Below, piece by piece: positions 8,063 through 15,151 of a stretch of DNA of 31,610 nt (position 1 is its first letter; every line of letters starts with the position of its first letter). Source of the stretch: DATKLX01 sp035542155 (GTDB lineage Bacteria > Chloroflexota > Anaerolineae > Anaerolineales > Anaerolineaceae); assembly GCA_035542155.1 (NCBI GenBank), contig DATKLX010000095.1, forward strand, positions 1 through 31,610, given 5' to 3'. The translations under genes and the position numbers were made by a program. The notes under the pieces are model-generated. The model had not been told where the DNA came from. It searched no databases and saw only the letters and a list, made by a program, of their open reading frames with translations.

Positions 8063-8144
8063 TGCGCTGGGGGGGACTTGAACCCCCATGCCTTTCGGCA
8101 CATGGCCCTCAACCATGCCTGTCTGCCAGTTCCAGCACCAGCGC
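8063..8144 (-). tRNA. tRNA-Leu (anticodon GAG)
   Basis: The leftward 82-nt sequence folds as a class II tRNA. The 7-bp acceptor is GCGCTGG/CCAGCGC, and the anticodon arm is CATGG-TTGAGGG-CCATG, with GAG at positions 34-36 reading CUC and CUU. The long variable arm is TGCC-GAAA-GGCA, typical of leucine tRNAs. The T arm is GGGGG-TTCAAGT-CCCCC. The discriminator base is A, as leucyl-tRNA synthetase requires. CCA is not encoded (ACT follows), so it must be added after transcription. The gene has its own consensus promoter and terminator. Confidence 0.96.
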
Positions 8145-8157
8145 GGAAAACAGCTCA

Positions 8158-8185
8158 ATTATAATCGGGTCTCTCGCCTTGTCAA
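8158..8185 (-). promoter_or_regulatory. Consensus sigma-70-type promoter of tRNA-Leu; -10 shared with the plsX side
   Basis: Reading leftward, a perfect TTGACA (8185-8180) and a perfect TATAAT (8163-8158) are separated by 16 nt, placing transcription start about 6 nt before the tRNA. The -10 lies inside the palindrome ATTATAAT (8158-8165), so a TATAAT also faces plsX and could give a rightward transcript with an 80-nt leader. The rightward side has no clear -35. Confidence 0.88.
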
Positions 8186-8251
8186 GTTTACCAGTCTTTT
8201 GTAATCCCTTTCTGCTGGCTGGGCGATTGGTTTTATTCCAAGGAGTCTCTC

Positions 8252-9271
8252 ATGACGATTATCCTCGATGCAATGGGAAGTGATGCCCATCCTGATCCTG
8301 AAGTTCAGGCTGCGGTGACCGTAGCCCGAGAGGACAATACTCCCATCATCCTGGTCGGGAACCAGGACATCATCCAGCCGAAATTGGACGCACTTAATGC
8401 GAATGGCCTGCCCATCCGGGTGGTCCACACTCAAGAAGTCCTCGAGATGGACGACAAGCCGGTTGAGAACGCCCGCAAAAAAGCAGAGAACTCGATGGCG
8501 GTGGGTCTGGATCTGATCAAGTCTGGCGATGGCGAGGCCTTCATCACCGCCGGGAATACCGGCGGCGCGATGGCCAACGCCTTGATGCGCCTGAAACGGA
8601 TCAAAGGCGTTCTCCGGCCCGCTTTGACTGCCGTTTTCCCGGTCCAGGATGGCCGTGCAGTGGTTCTCGATATCGGGGCGAACGCAGATTGCCGGCCGGA
8701 ATTTTTACACCAGTTCGCGATGATGGGCAGTATTTACGCTGAATTGGTCCTGGGAATTAAAAAGCCGCGTGTCGCCCTGCTTTCGAACGGCGAGGAGGCT
8801 GGAAAAGGCAACCAGCTCGTCAAGGAGACGTATCCCCTCCTGGCGGCCAGTGATCTTAATTTCATTGGCAACGCTGAAAGCAAAGAGCTGTTTGGTGGTA
8901 AGGTCGATGTCATCGTCACAGATGGTTTCAGTGGAAACATCCTTCTTAAAACCAGCGAAGCCGTGGCGAAGATGATCACCACCCAGCTCAAGAAAGAGTT
9001 AATGAGTAGCCCGCGCACGAAAATTGGCGGCCTGCTGGCCAAACCGGCTTTCGAAAACCTGCGCAAGCTCATGGACCCCAGCGAATATGGGGCTGCGCCG
9101 CTGTTGGGCGTCGACGGGCTGGTTTTCGTGGGCCACGGCAAATCGGATGCCCGGGCAATCGTCAGCGCGATTCGTGTCGCCAGGCGCGCGGTCGAGGCCA
9201 ACCTGCTCGGTGCGCTGCGCGTCAGCATCGAAGAAAAAATGGCTGAGACCAGCCATCCTGTGGATGCCTGA
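8252..9271 (+). CDS. plsX: Phosphate acyltransferase PlsX
   Basis: PlsX converts acyl-ACP and phosphate to acyl phosphate, the donor for PlsY in membrane phospholipid synthesis. At 339 residues the length fits the family. The N-terminus holds DAMGSD (6-11; most members have DAMGGD). Conserved motifs are the ENSMAVGLDLIKSGDGEAFITAGNTGGAM region (about 80-110), LDIGANAD (about 139-146), the VTDGFSGNILLKTSE stretch (about 222-236), and YGAAPLLGVDGLVFVGHGKSD near 280-300. AAGGAG precedes the ATG by 6 nt. Here plsX is followed by a NERD-like membrane protein, not by fabD or acpP. It diverges from the tRNA-Leu gene. Confidence 0.96.
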   Translation: MTIILDAMGSDAHPDPEVQAAVTVAREDNTPIILVGNQDIIQPKLDALNANGLPIRVVHTQEVLEMDDKPVENARKKAENSMAVGLDLIKSGDGEAFITAGNTGGAMANALMRLKRIKGVLRPALTAVFPVQDGRAVVLDIGANADCRPEFLHQFAMMGSIYAELVLGIKKPRVALLSNGEEAGKGNQLVKETYPLLAASDLNFIGNAESKELFGGKVDVIVTDGFSGNILLKTSEAVAKMITTQLKKELMSSPRTKIGGLLAKPAFENLRKLMDPSEYGAAPLLGVDGLVFVGHGKSDARAIVSAIRVARRAVEANLLGALRVSIEEKMAETSHPVDA

Positions 9272-9312
9272 GCCCGGTCTCTTTACCTTGCAGATCGAAG
9301 GATAGACACCCA

Positions 9313-10014
9313 ATGAGAATCGTAACCAATGAAGCCCTGATCCAGCGCAATAAACGAATCGGCCAGATTGCCACTTTTTCCAGTCTTGCAATTCTCGCCG
9401 CCGGTTTGATCCTCTCGTTCAGTAGTCCCAACAATCCAAACCGGATCATCCTTTCTTACGTGGCGTTGATTGTAGGTTTTATTGTTTCGCAGGTCGGAAT
9501 TTATTTCGGCAATCGCTGGGGACGCAGCCCTCGGCCTGACGAGCTGCTTACCCAGGGATTAAAGGGTCTGGATGACCGCTATACGCTCTATCACTATACT
9601 ACCCCCGCCTCTCACCTGCTGCTGGGTCCTCCGGGGATCTGGGTTCTGCTTCCTTACCGCCAGGGGGGTGTCATCTCCTACGAGAATGGGCGGTATCGAC
9701 AAAAGGGTGGTAACTGGTATCTGAAGATTTTCGGCCAGGAAGGACTTGGCCGGCCGGATGTGGACGCGACGAACCAGGTCCAGGACGTCAAAAAACTGCT
9801 TGAAAAAGAGCTTCCCGAAGGGAACGCACTGGACGTCAATGCCTTGCTGGTTTTCACCAATGAAAAAGTTGAGTTAAACCTGGAAGACGCCCCCATCCCC
9901 GGGATGACACTCAAGAAAATCAAGGATACGATTCGTAAAAAAGGAAAAGATGCCGCCCTTACCCAGGAACAGGTTAAAGTGATCGCCGGCGCCTTTGGCG
10001 ATGAAGGCGATTAG
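9313..10014 (+). CDS. Membrane protein with degenerate NERD-like domain
   Basis: The 233-residue protein has two hydrophobic segments (about 19-37 and 44-66), then a soluble region. That region follows the order of a nuclease-related domain (NERD): a DELL.QGL helix (about 76-82), SHLLLGPPGIWVLLP (about 98-112), a G-x-I strand, a TNQVQDVKKLLEKEL helix (about 152-166) and an NALLVFTN strand (about 175-182). The acidic and E-x-K residues expected around the central strand are replaced by Ser and by L-P-Y, so nuclease activity is unlikely. GAAGGA stands 11 nt before the start. It is 41 nt after plsX and probably cotranscribed. The NERD assignment is by pattern, with moderate certainty, and the function is unknown. 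Confidence 0.7.
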   Translation: MRIVTNEALIQRNKRIGQIATFSSLAILAAGLILSFSSPNNPNRIILSYVALIVGFIVSQVGIYFGNRWGRSPRPDELLTQGLKGLDDRYTLYHYTTPASHLLLGPPGIWVLLPYRQGGVISYENGRYRQKGGNWYLKIFGQEGLGRPDVDATNQVQDVKKLLEKELPEGNALDVNALLVFTNEKVELNLEDAPIPGMTLKKIKDTIRKKGKDAALTQEQVKVIAGAFGDEGD

Positions 10015-10117
10015 CCAGTTTTCAGCCGGGCCCGCTTGAGCCCTTCCTAGAGAGCGCACAAAGAACGGTTCTCCCTCAACCAGGCTGTAAGCAGGCCGGT
10101 GGCAGATTCTCTTCAAT

Positions 10118-10939
10118 TCATTTCATTTTGCGCCTGTTTTTTTCAGCGAAACGCCAGGGTCGGCTAGATTCCCCGCTCTGCTTTGGCCTGGATGCGGCCT
10201 TTATTCTCCCAGATTTTGCTTTTCCCGCCTGGCTCTTCAACGCAGCGACTTCCTCTGGAGTCAGGTTCCGCCACTCACCGGGCTTCAATGAGCCCAGCAG
10301 CAGCGATCCGATCCGCACTCGGATGATCCGCACCACTGGCAGTCCGATCGTCTTCCCCACTTCGCGGATCTGCCGTTTTTTTCCTTCGTGCAGAATGACC
10401 CGCAGCCAGGCGCCTTTCCCAAAAGGCGATTCCACCTCGACCACCGCCGGAGCGGTTTTCTCCCCATCTTCCAGGACGACCCCCCGCCGCCAGATGGTCA
10501 ACTGCTCTTTGTCTGGGCGCGCCGCGACCAGCACGCGGTACTCTTTTTCATGCCCGTAGCGCGGATGGGTCAGGCGGTTCGCCAGGTCGCCGTCGCTGGT
10601 CAGCAGGATCAGCCCCTCGCTGTCCAGGTCCAGCCTCCCTACCGGGAAGATGTGTCCCGGCATTGGCACCAGGTTCCTCACGCTTGGACGAAGGTCGTCT
10701 TCCTGTTCATCCGATAATACCCCTCTGGGTTTGTTGAGCGCGATATATGTTTGGGTAGTCTCTAAGCGGATCGGCTTCCCATCGACCACGATCTGGTCTA
10801 CCACCGCATCCGCCTTGCCGCCCAGCTCTGCCGGTTTCCCATTCACGCGAACCCGCCCGGCGATAATCAGCTCTTCGCAGGACCGCCTGGAACCAAAGCC
10901 GGCTCGTGCCAATATTTTCTGCAACCGCTCTTCAGCCAT
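10118..10939 (-). CDS. rluB: 23S rRNA pseudouridine synthase, RluB/RsuA family
   Basis: This enzyme isomerises a uridine in rRNA to pseudouridine. An N-terminal S4 RNA-binding domain (about 3-60, RLQKILARAGFGSRRSCEEL) is followed by the catalytic domain with LNKPRGVLSD (about 68-77) and GRLDLDSEGLILLT at 101-114, where Asp104 is the catalytic residue. A second conserved block, EGKKRQIREV, occurs near 190-200. The last 35 residues are a Lys/Arg/Ser-rich tail, as often found in RluB. RluB and its relatives are hard to separate by eye, so the 23S position is inferred from the usual scpB-rluB pairing; here the gene starts 4 nt after the scpB stop. The 103-nt gap to the converging NERD-like gene shows no strong terminator. 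Confidence 0.92.
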   Translation of the reverse strand: MAEERLQKILARAGFGSRRSCEELIIAGRVRVNGKPAELGGKADAVVDQIVVDGKPIRLETTQTYIALNKPRGVLSDEQEDDLRPSVRNLVPMPGHIFPVGRLDLDSEGLILLTSDGDLANRLTHPRYGHEKEYRVLVAARPDKEQLTIWRRGVVLEDGEKTAPAVVEVESPFGKGAWLRVILHEGKKRQIREVGKTIGLPVVRIIRVRIGSLLLGSLKPGEWRNLTPEEVAALKSQAGKAKSGRIKAASRPKQSGESSRPWRFAEKNRRKMK

Positions 10940-10943
10940 CCGT

Positions 10944-11525
10944 TCAGTCCTTCAAAATCTTCCGGCTCGTTTTTTCTTTTTCAGGAGCGCCCTCGATTTT
11001 CTCCAGCGTGGGCAGCTCCTGGATCGAGGCCAAACCAAAGTACTGGAGAAAGTCCGCTGTTGTGCCAAACAGGATGGGCCTCCCCGGGGCTTCCGCACGG
11101 CCCTCCTCCTGGATCAATCCCTTACCCAGCAGGCTTTTCAAGACCCCATCGGAATTGACCCCGCGGATCGCGTCGACCTGGGGGCGGGTCACTGGCTGCT
11201 GGTAGGCGATGATCGCCAGCGTTTCCAGGGCCGCCCGGCTCAGCCGGGCTGTTGTCTCCAGGCCCAAAAAGCGTTCAATCTCACCTGCGACATCTGGAAC
11301 CGTGGTGAGCTGAACCCGACTGGCGTGCCACTGGAGCTGGAGCCCTCTGCCCTGGTTACTCAGTGATTGCTCGAGATCGCGCAGTCCGCGATCGACAGCT
11401 TCGGTGTCGATCTCTAAAGCGGTGGCCAGTTGCCCCACCGTGACAGGCCCGGAGGCTACGAACAACAAGGCTTCCAATTGTTTGGTAAGTGTAGGGTCTT
11501 CAGAATTTTCTGTCAGGTCAGACAT
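10944..11525 (-). CDS. scpB: Segregation and condensation protein B
   Basis: ScpB forms the dimer of winged-helix proteins that binds the middle of ScpA in the SMC complex. The 193 residues show both winged helices. The first contains LTKQLEALLFVASGPVTVGQLA (about 13-34) and the second contains LSRAALETLAIIAYQQPVTRPQVDAIRGVNSD (about 95-126). A conserved GRPILFGTT...FLQYFGL block follows, then a charged tail. It is the first gene of a leftward pair with rluB. The ATG at 11525 lies 3-5 nt from a TATTAT/GATATT -10-like sequence, so the mRNA may be leaderless; no Shine-Dalgarno is visible. Confidence 0.95.
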   Translation of the reverse strand: MSDLTENSEDPTLTKQLEALLFVASGPVTVGQLATALEIDTEAVDRGLRDLEQSLSNQGRGLQLQWHASRVQLTTVPDVAGEIERFLGLETTARLSRAALETLAIIAYQQPVTRPQVDAIRGVNSDGVLKSLLGKGLIQEEGRAEAPGRPILFGTTADFLQYFGLASIQELPTLEKIEGAPEKEKTSRKILKD

Positions 11526-11527
11526 GC

Positions 11528-11536
11528 TATAATATC
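11528..11536. promoter_or_regulatory. Overlapping -10-like boxes between scpB and the lipoprotein gene
   Basis: TATAAT reads rightward at 11528-11533, and TATTAT (11534-11529) or GATATT (11536-11531) reads leftward. The rightward start near 11540 would give the lipoprotein gene a leader of about 75 nt. The leftward start would fall on or next to the scpB ATG. Neither has a clear -35. Confidence 0.5.
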
Positions 11537-11615
11537 AGGGTAATTTCGAGAGAAGGTTAACCGGGTCCTGCTGAACAACGATTATACCTGAACTGATCTA
11601 GAATTCACCACTCAT

Positions 11616-13238
11616 ATGCCTGGAACTGGTCATTCGGTAAGACAATTGCTCCCCTTTTTTCAGCAAAAAGCCATTTTAGTGCTCATTGTCAGCTTCCTGG
11701 CAGGGTGTATTTCGGCCCCGCAGGCAACGCAGAGCTTGATGACAGTCTCGATCCAGGCAGATGGCCAGACCCGCTCCCTCAAACTGGCCCCGGGTACTAC
11801 TGTGAAAGCTGCCTTGAACCAGGCTGGAATCATCATCGGCAGCCTCGACCGTACCGAACCGCCCATGGAGAACGTTCTCACCGACCAGACTCAGCTCCAG
11901 GTAATTCGCGTCAAAGAAATCTTCGAGGTTAATGAGGTTACCATCCCCTTCGATCACCAGATTATCCACAACGAATCCCTTCCGGAAGGAGAAACCCTGC
12001 TCGTCCAGCCAGGGGTGAACGGGACCCGCGAGATTACCTACCGCCGGGTGCTGGAAAACAATAAAGAAATATCCAACCAGGAATTCAAGACCACGGTGAT
12101 CAAAAATGCTATTCCCGAAATTGTGATGGTTGGGATACAGTCTCCATTTGCGGCGACTCCTATTCCCGGCCATCTGGCTTATTTAACCGGCGGGAACGCC
12201 TGGGTGATGGAAGGATCGACCGGCAATCGCAGGCCCTTGATCACTACGGGTGATCTGGATGGGCGGATCTTCTCCCTCTCCCCGGATGGAGCCTGGCTAT
12301 TATATACAGTTAAGCCCTCTAAAGATTCCCAGAACACGATTAACACCCTCTGGGTCATCAAAACCACCGAGACGGGCACACAACCCATCGATTTGAAAAC
12401 CACCAATGTGATCCATTATGCTGGGTGGGTGAAGAACGCCCCGAACCCCACGATCACCTATTCGACCGTCGAGCCGCGCGAGACCGCCCCGGGTTGGCAG
12501 GCGAACAATGACCTGAATATCCTCACCTTCAGCCAGAGCGGTTTCCTCTCCAATCGCAAAACCATCGTTCAGCCCAATTCCGGTGGAATTTATGGCTGGT
12601 GGGGGACTAATTTTGCCTGGTCTGCGGATGGCAGCCAGATGGCCTATGCCCGCCCTGACAGCGTCGGGCTGGTAGATTTAAAAACCGGAACACTTCAATC
12701 CAAATTGGATCTGATCCCATACCAGACACACAGCAACTGGGCCTGGGTGCCTGGCCTGGCCTGGAGTCCCGAACAAACCGCCTTATTCACAGTCGTGCAC
12801 AAACCTGCTGCTAATGGCGGTTCCAACGAAGATTCGCAGTTCTTTGATTTAACTGCGCTGATCTTCGCTGGCGGCCAGCCGCTCTCCCTCTATCCGCAGT
12901 CGGGAATGTTTGCCTACCCGAGCCCATCCCCTCTCCAATCCGGGAAGAACTACCAGATCGCCTTTCTGAAAGCAATCTTTCCCGAACAAAGCGAAACCAG
13001 CCATTACCGCCTGGTGGTCATCGACAGGGATGGGTCCGACCGGAAGGAGCTTTTCCCCGACCAGGGTTCGCCCGGGATTGACCCACAGCGCGTAATTTGG
13101 TCTCCAAAACCGAGAACAGGTGAGGTATACTCGATTGCGGTGCTTTACCAGGGAAATCTTTGGCTGGTCGATTCAAATGGTCAGCAAACCATCCAGGTAA
13201 CCGGGGATGGATTAACAACTCAGGTGGATTGGAAGTAA
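11616..13238 (+). CDS. Cell-envelope lipoprotein with DUF348, G5 and beta-propeller regions
   Basis: A lipoprotein signal peptide ends in the lipobox LAG-C with Cys31, so the 540-residue protein should be anchored on the outer face of the cytoplasmic membrane. Residues about 42-98 match the DUF348 ubiquitin-like fold (SLKLAPGTTVKAALNQAGI, then DRTEPP and a terminal QVIRV). About 104-172 match a G5 domain (VTIPFDHQII, LPEGETLLVQPGVNGTREI, ending EIVMVG). From about 185 to the end, repeated WSADGSQMAYARP-type blades indicate a TolB/WD40-like propeller. DUF348 plus G5 is the layout of RpfB and YabE wall proteins, but here the lytic domain is replaced by a propeller. No Shine-Dalgarno precedes the ATG, and a stop lies nine codons upstream in frame. 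Function unknown; wall binding is inferred. Confidence 0.85.
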   Translation: MPGTGHSVRQLLPFFQQKAILVLIVSFLAGCISAPQATQSLMTVSIQADGQTRSLKLAPGTTVKAALNQAGIIIGSLDRTEPPMENVLTDQTQLQVIRVKEIFEVNEVTIPFDHQIIHNESLPEGETLLVQPGVNGTREITYRRVLENNKEISNQEFKTTVIKNAIPEIVMVGIQSPFAATPIPGHLAYLTGGNAWVMEGSTGNRRPLITTGDLDGRIFSLSPDGAWLLYTVKPSKDSQNTINTLWVIKTTETGTQPIDLKTTNVIHYAGWVKNAPNPTITYSTVEPRETAPGWQANNDLNILTFSQSGFLSNRKTIVQPNSGGIYGWWGTNFAWSADGSQMAYARPDSVGLVDLKTGTLQSKLDLIPYQTHSNWAWVPGLAWSPEQTALFTVVHKPAANGGSNEDSQFFDLTALIFAGGQPLSLYPQSGMFAYPSPSPLQSGKNYQIAFLKAIFPEQSETSHYRLVVIDRDGSDRKELFPDQGSPGIDPQRVIWSPKPRTGEVYSIAVLYQGNLWLVDSNGQQTIQVTGDGLTTQVDWK

Positions 13239-13287
13239 AGCCTCCACCGATCAAATCATTACAACCTAAGAACAAAGGGGATTATCA

Positions 13288-14244
13288 ATGCGTGTACTGA
13301 TCACAGGTGCTGCGGGATTTTTAGGCTCACATTTAAGTGAAAGATTGATAAAAGAAGGCCATTTTGTCATCGGAATGGATAATTTCATTACCGGCAACCC
13401 GGAGAATTTGACCCACCTGGTTGGGGATCCAAATTTCTTATTCATTCGCCACGACGTAGCCAACTTTATTTTTGTCCCGGGAAAAATCGATGCTGTCCTC
13501 CATTTTGCATCTCCGGCCAGCCCGAATCCAAATTCCCCACTGGGATATCCCAATCTACCCATACAGACGATGAAAGCCGGGGCCTTGGGCACGCATAACA
13601 CCCTGGGAGTCGCCCGTGCTCATCATGCCCGCTTCTTGCTGGCCTCCACCAGCGAAATTTACGGAGATCCGCTCGAACACCCGCAGCGGGAAACTTACTG
13701 GGGGCACGTCGACCCGATCGGTGCCCGCTCGGTGTACGATGAGGCCAAACGTTTTGCCGAAGCCCTCACCATGGCCTATCACCGCTATCATGGGATCGAC
13801 ACCCGCATCGTGCGCATCTTTAACACCTACGGTCCGCGAATGCGCCTGGATGATGGCCGCGTTGTCCCCAATTTCCTCCAGCAGGCGCTCCGCGGTGAAT
13901 GCCTGACCATTTATGGAGATGGATCTCAGACCCGCAGCTTCTGCTATGTCGATGACCTGGTCGAGGGAATTTACCGCCTGCTGCTATCTGACGAGCACAT
14001 GCCCGTGAATATTGGCAACCCCACTGAAACCAGCATCCTTGAATTTGCCCAAACGATCAACCGCCTGGTCAACAATCCTGCGGGGGTAACATTTCAACCC
14101 ACCGACCGTTTGGGCGATGACCCTCAGCGCCGGCGACCGGATATTACCCGCGCAAAGAAAATCCTGGGCTGGGAGCCGGTCGTTCCTCTCGAAGAAGGCC
14201 TGAAATGTACTGTCGATTATTTCCGCCAGAAAATGGGATTATAA
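13288..14244 (+). CDS. NAD-dependent epimerase, UDP-glucuronate decarboxylase-like
   Basis: An extended short-chain dehydrogenase of 318 residues. The NAD-binding GAAGFLG lies at 7-13 and the catalytic Y150-x3-K154 pair is present. The specificity regions are those of UDP-glucuronate decarboxylase (UDP-xylose synthase): TSEIYGDPLEHPQ (121-133), YWGHVDPIGARSVYDEAKR (137-155), RIFNTYGPRM and DDPQRRRPDI. The expected product is UDP-xylose made from UDP-glucuronate, a sugar donor for surface glycans. The substrate is inferred from motifs. AAAGGGG precedes the ATG at a suitable distance. It follows the lipoprotein gene by 49 nt and precedes the gtrA-like gene by 4 nt. Confidence 0.88.
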   Translation: MRVLITGAAGFLGSHLSERLIKEGHFVIGMDNFITGNPENLTHLVGDPNFLFIRHDVANFIFVPGKIDAVLHFASPASPNPNSPLGYPNLPIQTMKAGALGTHNTLGVARAHHARFLLASTSEIYGDPLEHPQRETYWGHVDPIGARSVYDEAKRFAEALTMAYHRYHGIDTRIVRIFNTYGPRMRLDDGRVVPNFLQQALRGECLTIYGDGSQTRSFCYVDDLVEGIYRLLLSDEHMPVNIGNPTETSILEFAQTINRLVNNPAGVTFQPTDRLGDDPQRRRPDITRAKKILGWEPVVPLEEGLKCTVDYFRQKMGL

Positions 14245-14248
14245 GTAT

Positions 14249-14701
14249 ATGATTACCACCATGCAGCGTGAGCGATCTCGTTTTTTCAAGTTTGCGATGG
14301 TCGGGGTCCTGGGAGCCATCGTCGATTTCGGTGTATTCAACCTGCTCGTAAATGGTTTCCATTTACAGGCCGTCCCTTCCAGCGTGGTTTCATTTACCTG
14401 CGCCATCATAAGCAATTTCCTCTGGAACCGGTTCTGGACATATCCGGATTCCAGATCCAAGAGAATCCATCATCAGGTAGTCCAGTTCATCATGGTCAGC
14501 GTGATTGGTCTGGTAATCCGCACACCGTTGTTCGCTTTCCTGGAGCCAAACCTGATCGGTTTCTTCACGCGGTTGAATTTACCAGTTCCGGTTTCCGCCC
14601 GGTTTTTAGGGCATAATGTCAGTCTGGCTATCGCGGTGATCGTGGTGATGTTCTGGAATTTCTTTGCGAACCGATATTGGACTTATTCAGACATACAATA
14701 A
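14249..14701 (+). CDS. GtrA family membrane protein
   Basis: A 150-residue polytopic protein with four hydrophobic segments (about 14-33, 41-58, 76-95 and 118-140). GtrA hallmarks are FFKFAMVGVLGAIVDFGVFNLL (about 12-33, quoted in part), NFLWNRFWTY (about 56-65) and the repeat of that motif, NFFANRYWTY, near the C-terminus. GtrA proteins are thought to move polyprenyl-phosphate-linked sugars across the membrane for glycan or teichoic-acid decoration. The 4-nt gap after the UDP-xylose-synthase-like gene suggests a shared sugar pathway, which is inference. Confidence 0.9.
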   Translation: MITTMQRERSRFFKFAMVGVLGAIVDFGVFNLLVNGFHLQAVPSSVVSFTCAIISNFLWNRFWTYPDSRSKRIHHQVVQFIMVSVIGLVIRTPLFAFLEPNLIGFFTRLNLPVPVSARFLGHNVSLAIAVIVVMFWNFFANRYWTYSDIQ

Positions 14702-14731
14702 TATAAATTATTATTGTTAAGGAGGAGAGCT

Positions 14732-15109
14732 ATGGGCAACGCTCCACGTCCGATCGCAATCTACAGTTCCCGGGGTGATCTCGGCGCATACATGGTCTAT
14801 CCAAACCTGTTCAATCCCTCGGGGGAGTGGATTGGTTGGGTTGAGCCGGACCGCCGGGTCTATTCAGTGCTGGGCTATTATGTAGGTTATCTCACCAATG
14901 ACCCCCGGATTTTACGTAAGCGGTCGGCGGACGCGATGATACCGAAACGAACTCCCCCTCCATACCCGGGCCGCATCTCCCCACCCGCGAGTAATCCGCT
15001 GGCCCCGCTGATGTCCGAAATCTCTTACGATACCATCGACGTGCTTTTCGAATGCCCTGACCAGCTTCACACTCTCGACACAGGCGAGTTCAAAGAGGAT
15101 CTGGATTAA
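14732..15109 (+). CDS. Small protein with four-fold beta-flower-like repeats
   Basis: A 125-residue soluble protein. The start at 14732 is set by a strong AAGGAGG 8 nt upstream, rather than by an ATG six codons earlier. Residues about 8-60 show three tandem repeats of the form aromatic-x3-G-x2-hydrophobic-G/A-aromatic: IYSSRGDLGAYM, LFNPSGEWIGWV and VYSVLGYYVGYL. A weaker fourth, RILRKR, follows. This resembles the four-fold beta-flower fold, by pattern only. The C-terminal half is Pro-rich (about 74-95) and then acidic. Function unknown. It lies 30 nt after the gtrA-like gene and 42 nt before the ChlI-like ATPase, and a hairpin stands in that second gap. Confidence 0.7.
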   Translation: MGNAPRPIAIYSSRGDLGAYMVYPNLFNPSGEWIGWVEPDRRVYSVLGYYVGYLTNDPRILRKRSADAMIPKRTPPPYPGRISPPASNPLAPLMSEISYDTIDVLFECPDQLHTLDTGEFKEDLD

Positions 15110-15113
15110 CCGA

Positions 15114-15131
15114 GGACCAGAGCCCTGGTCC
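15114..15131 (+). other. Hairpin between beta-flower gene and ChlI-like gene
   Basis: GGACCAG-AGCC-CTGGTCC forms a perfect 7-bp stem with a 4-nt loop, starting 5 nt after the upstream stop codon and ending 20 nt before the next ATG. No U run follows, so it is more likely an mRNA stability or partial attenuation element than a full terminator. Confidence 0.5.
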
Positions 15132-15151
15132 CTGCGATTGAAAGGCAGGTC

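Noticed and set aside
7928..8158. A 76-codon leftward open frame
   Set aside because: It runs through the tRNA-Leu gene and its terminator and has no protein-like features.
8172..8251. A riboswitch in the plsX leader
   Set aside because: The 80-nt stretch has no stable stems that I can see and no known aptamer consensus.
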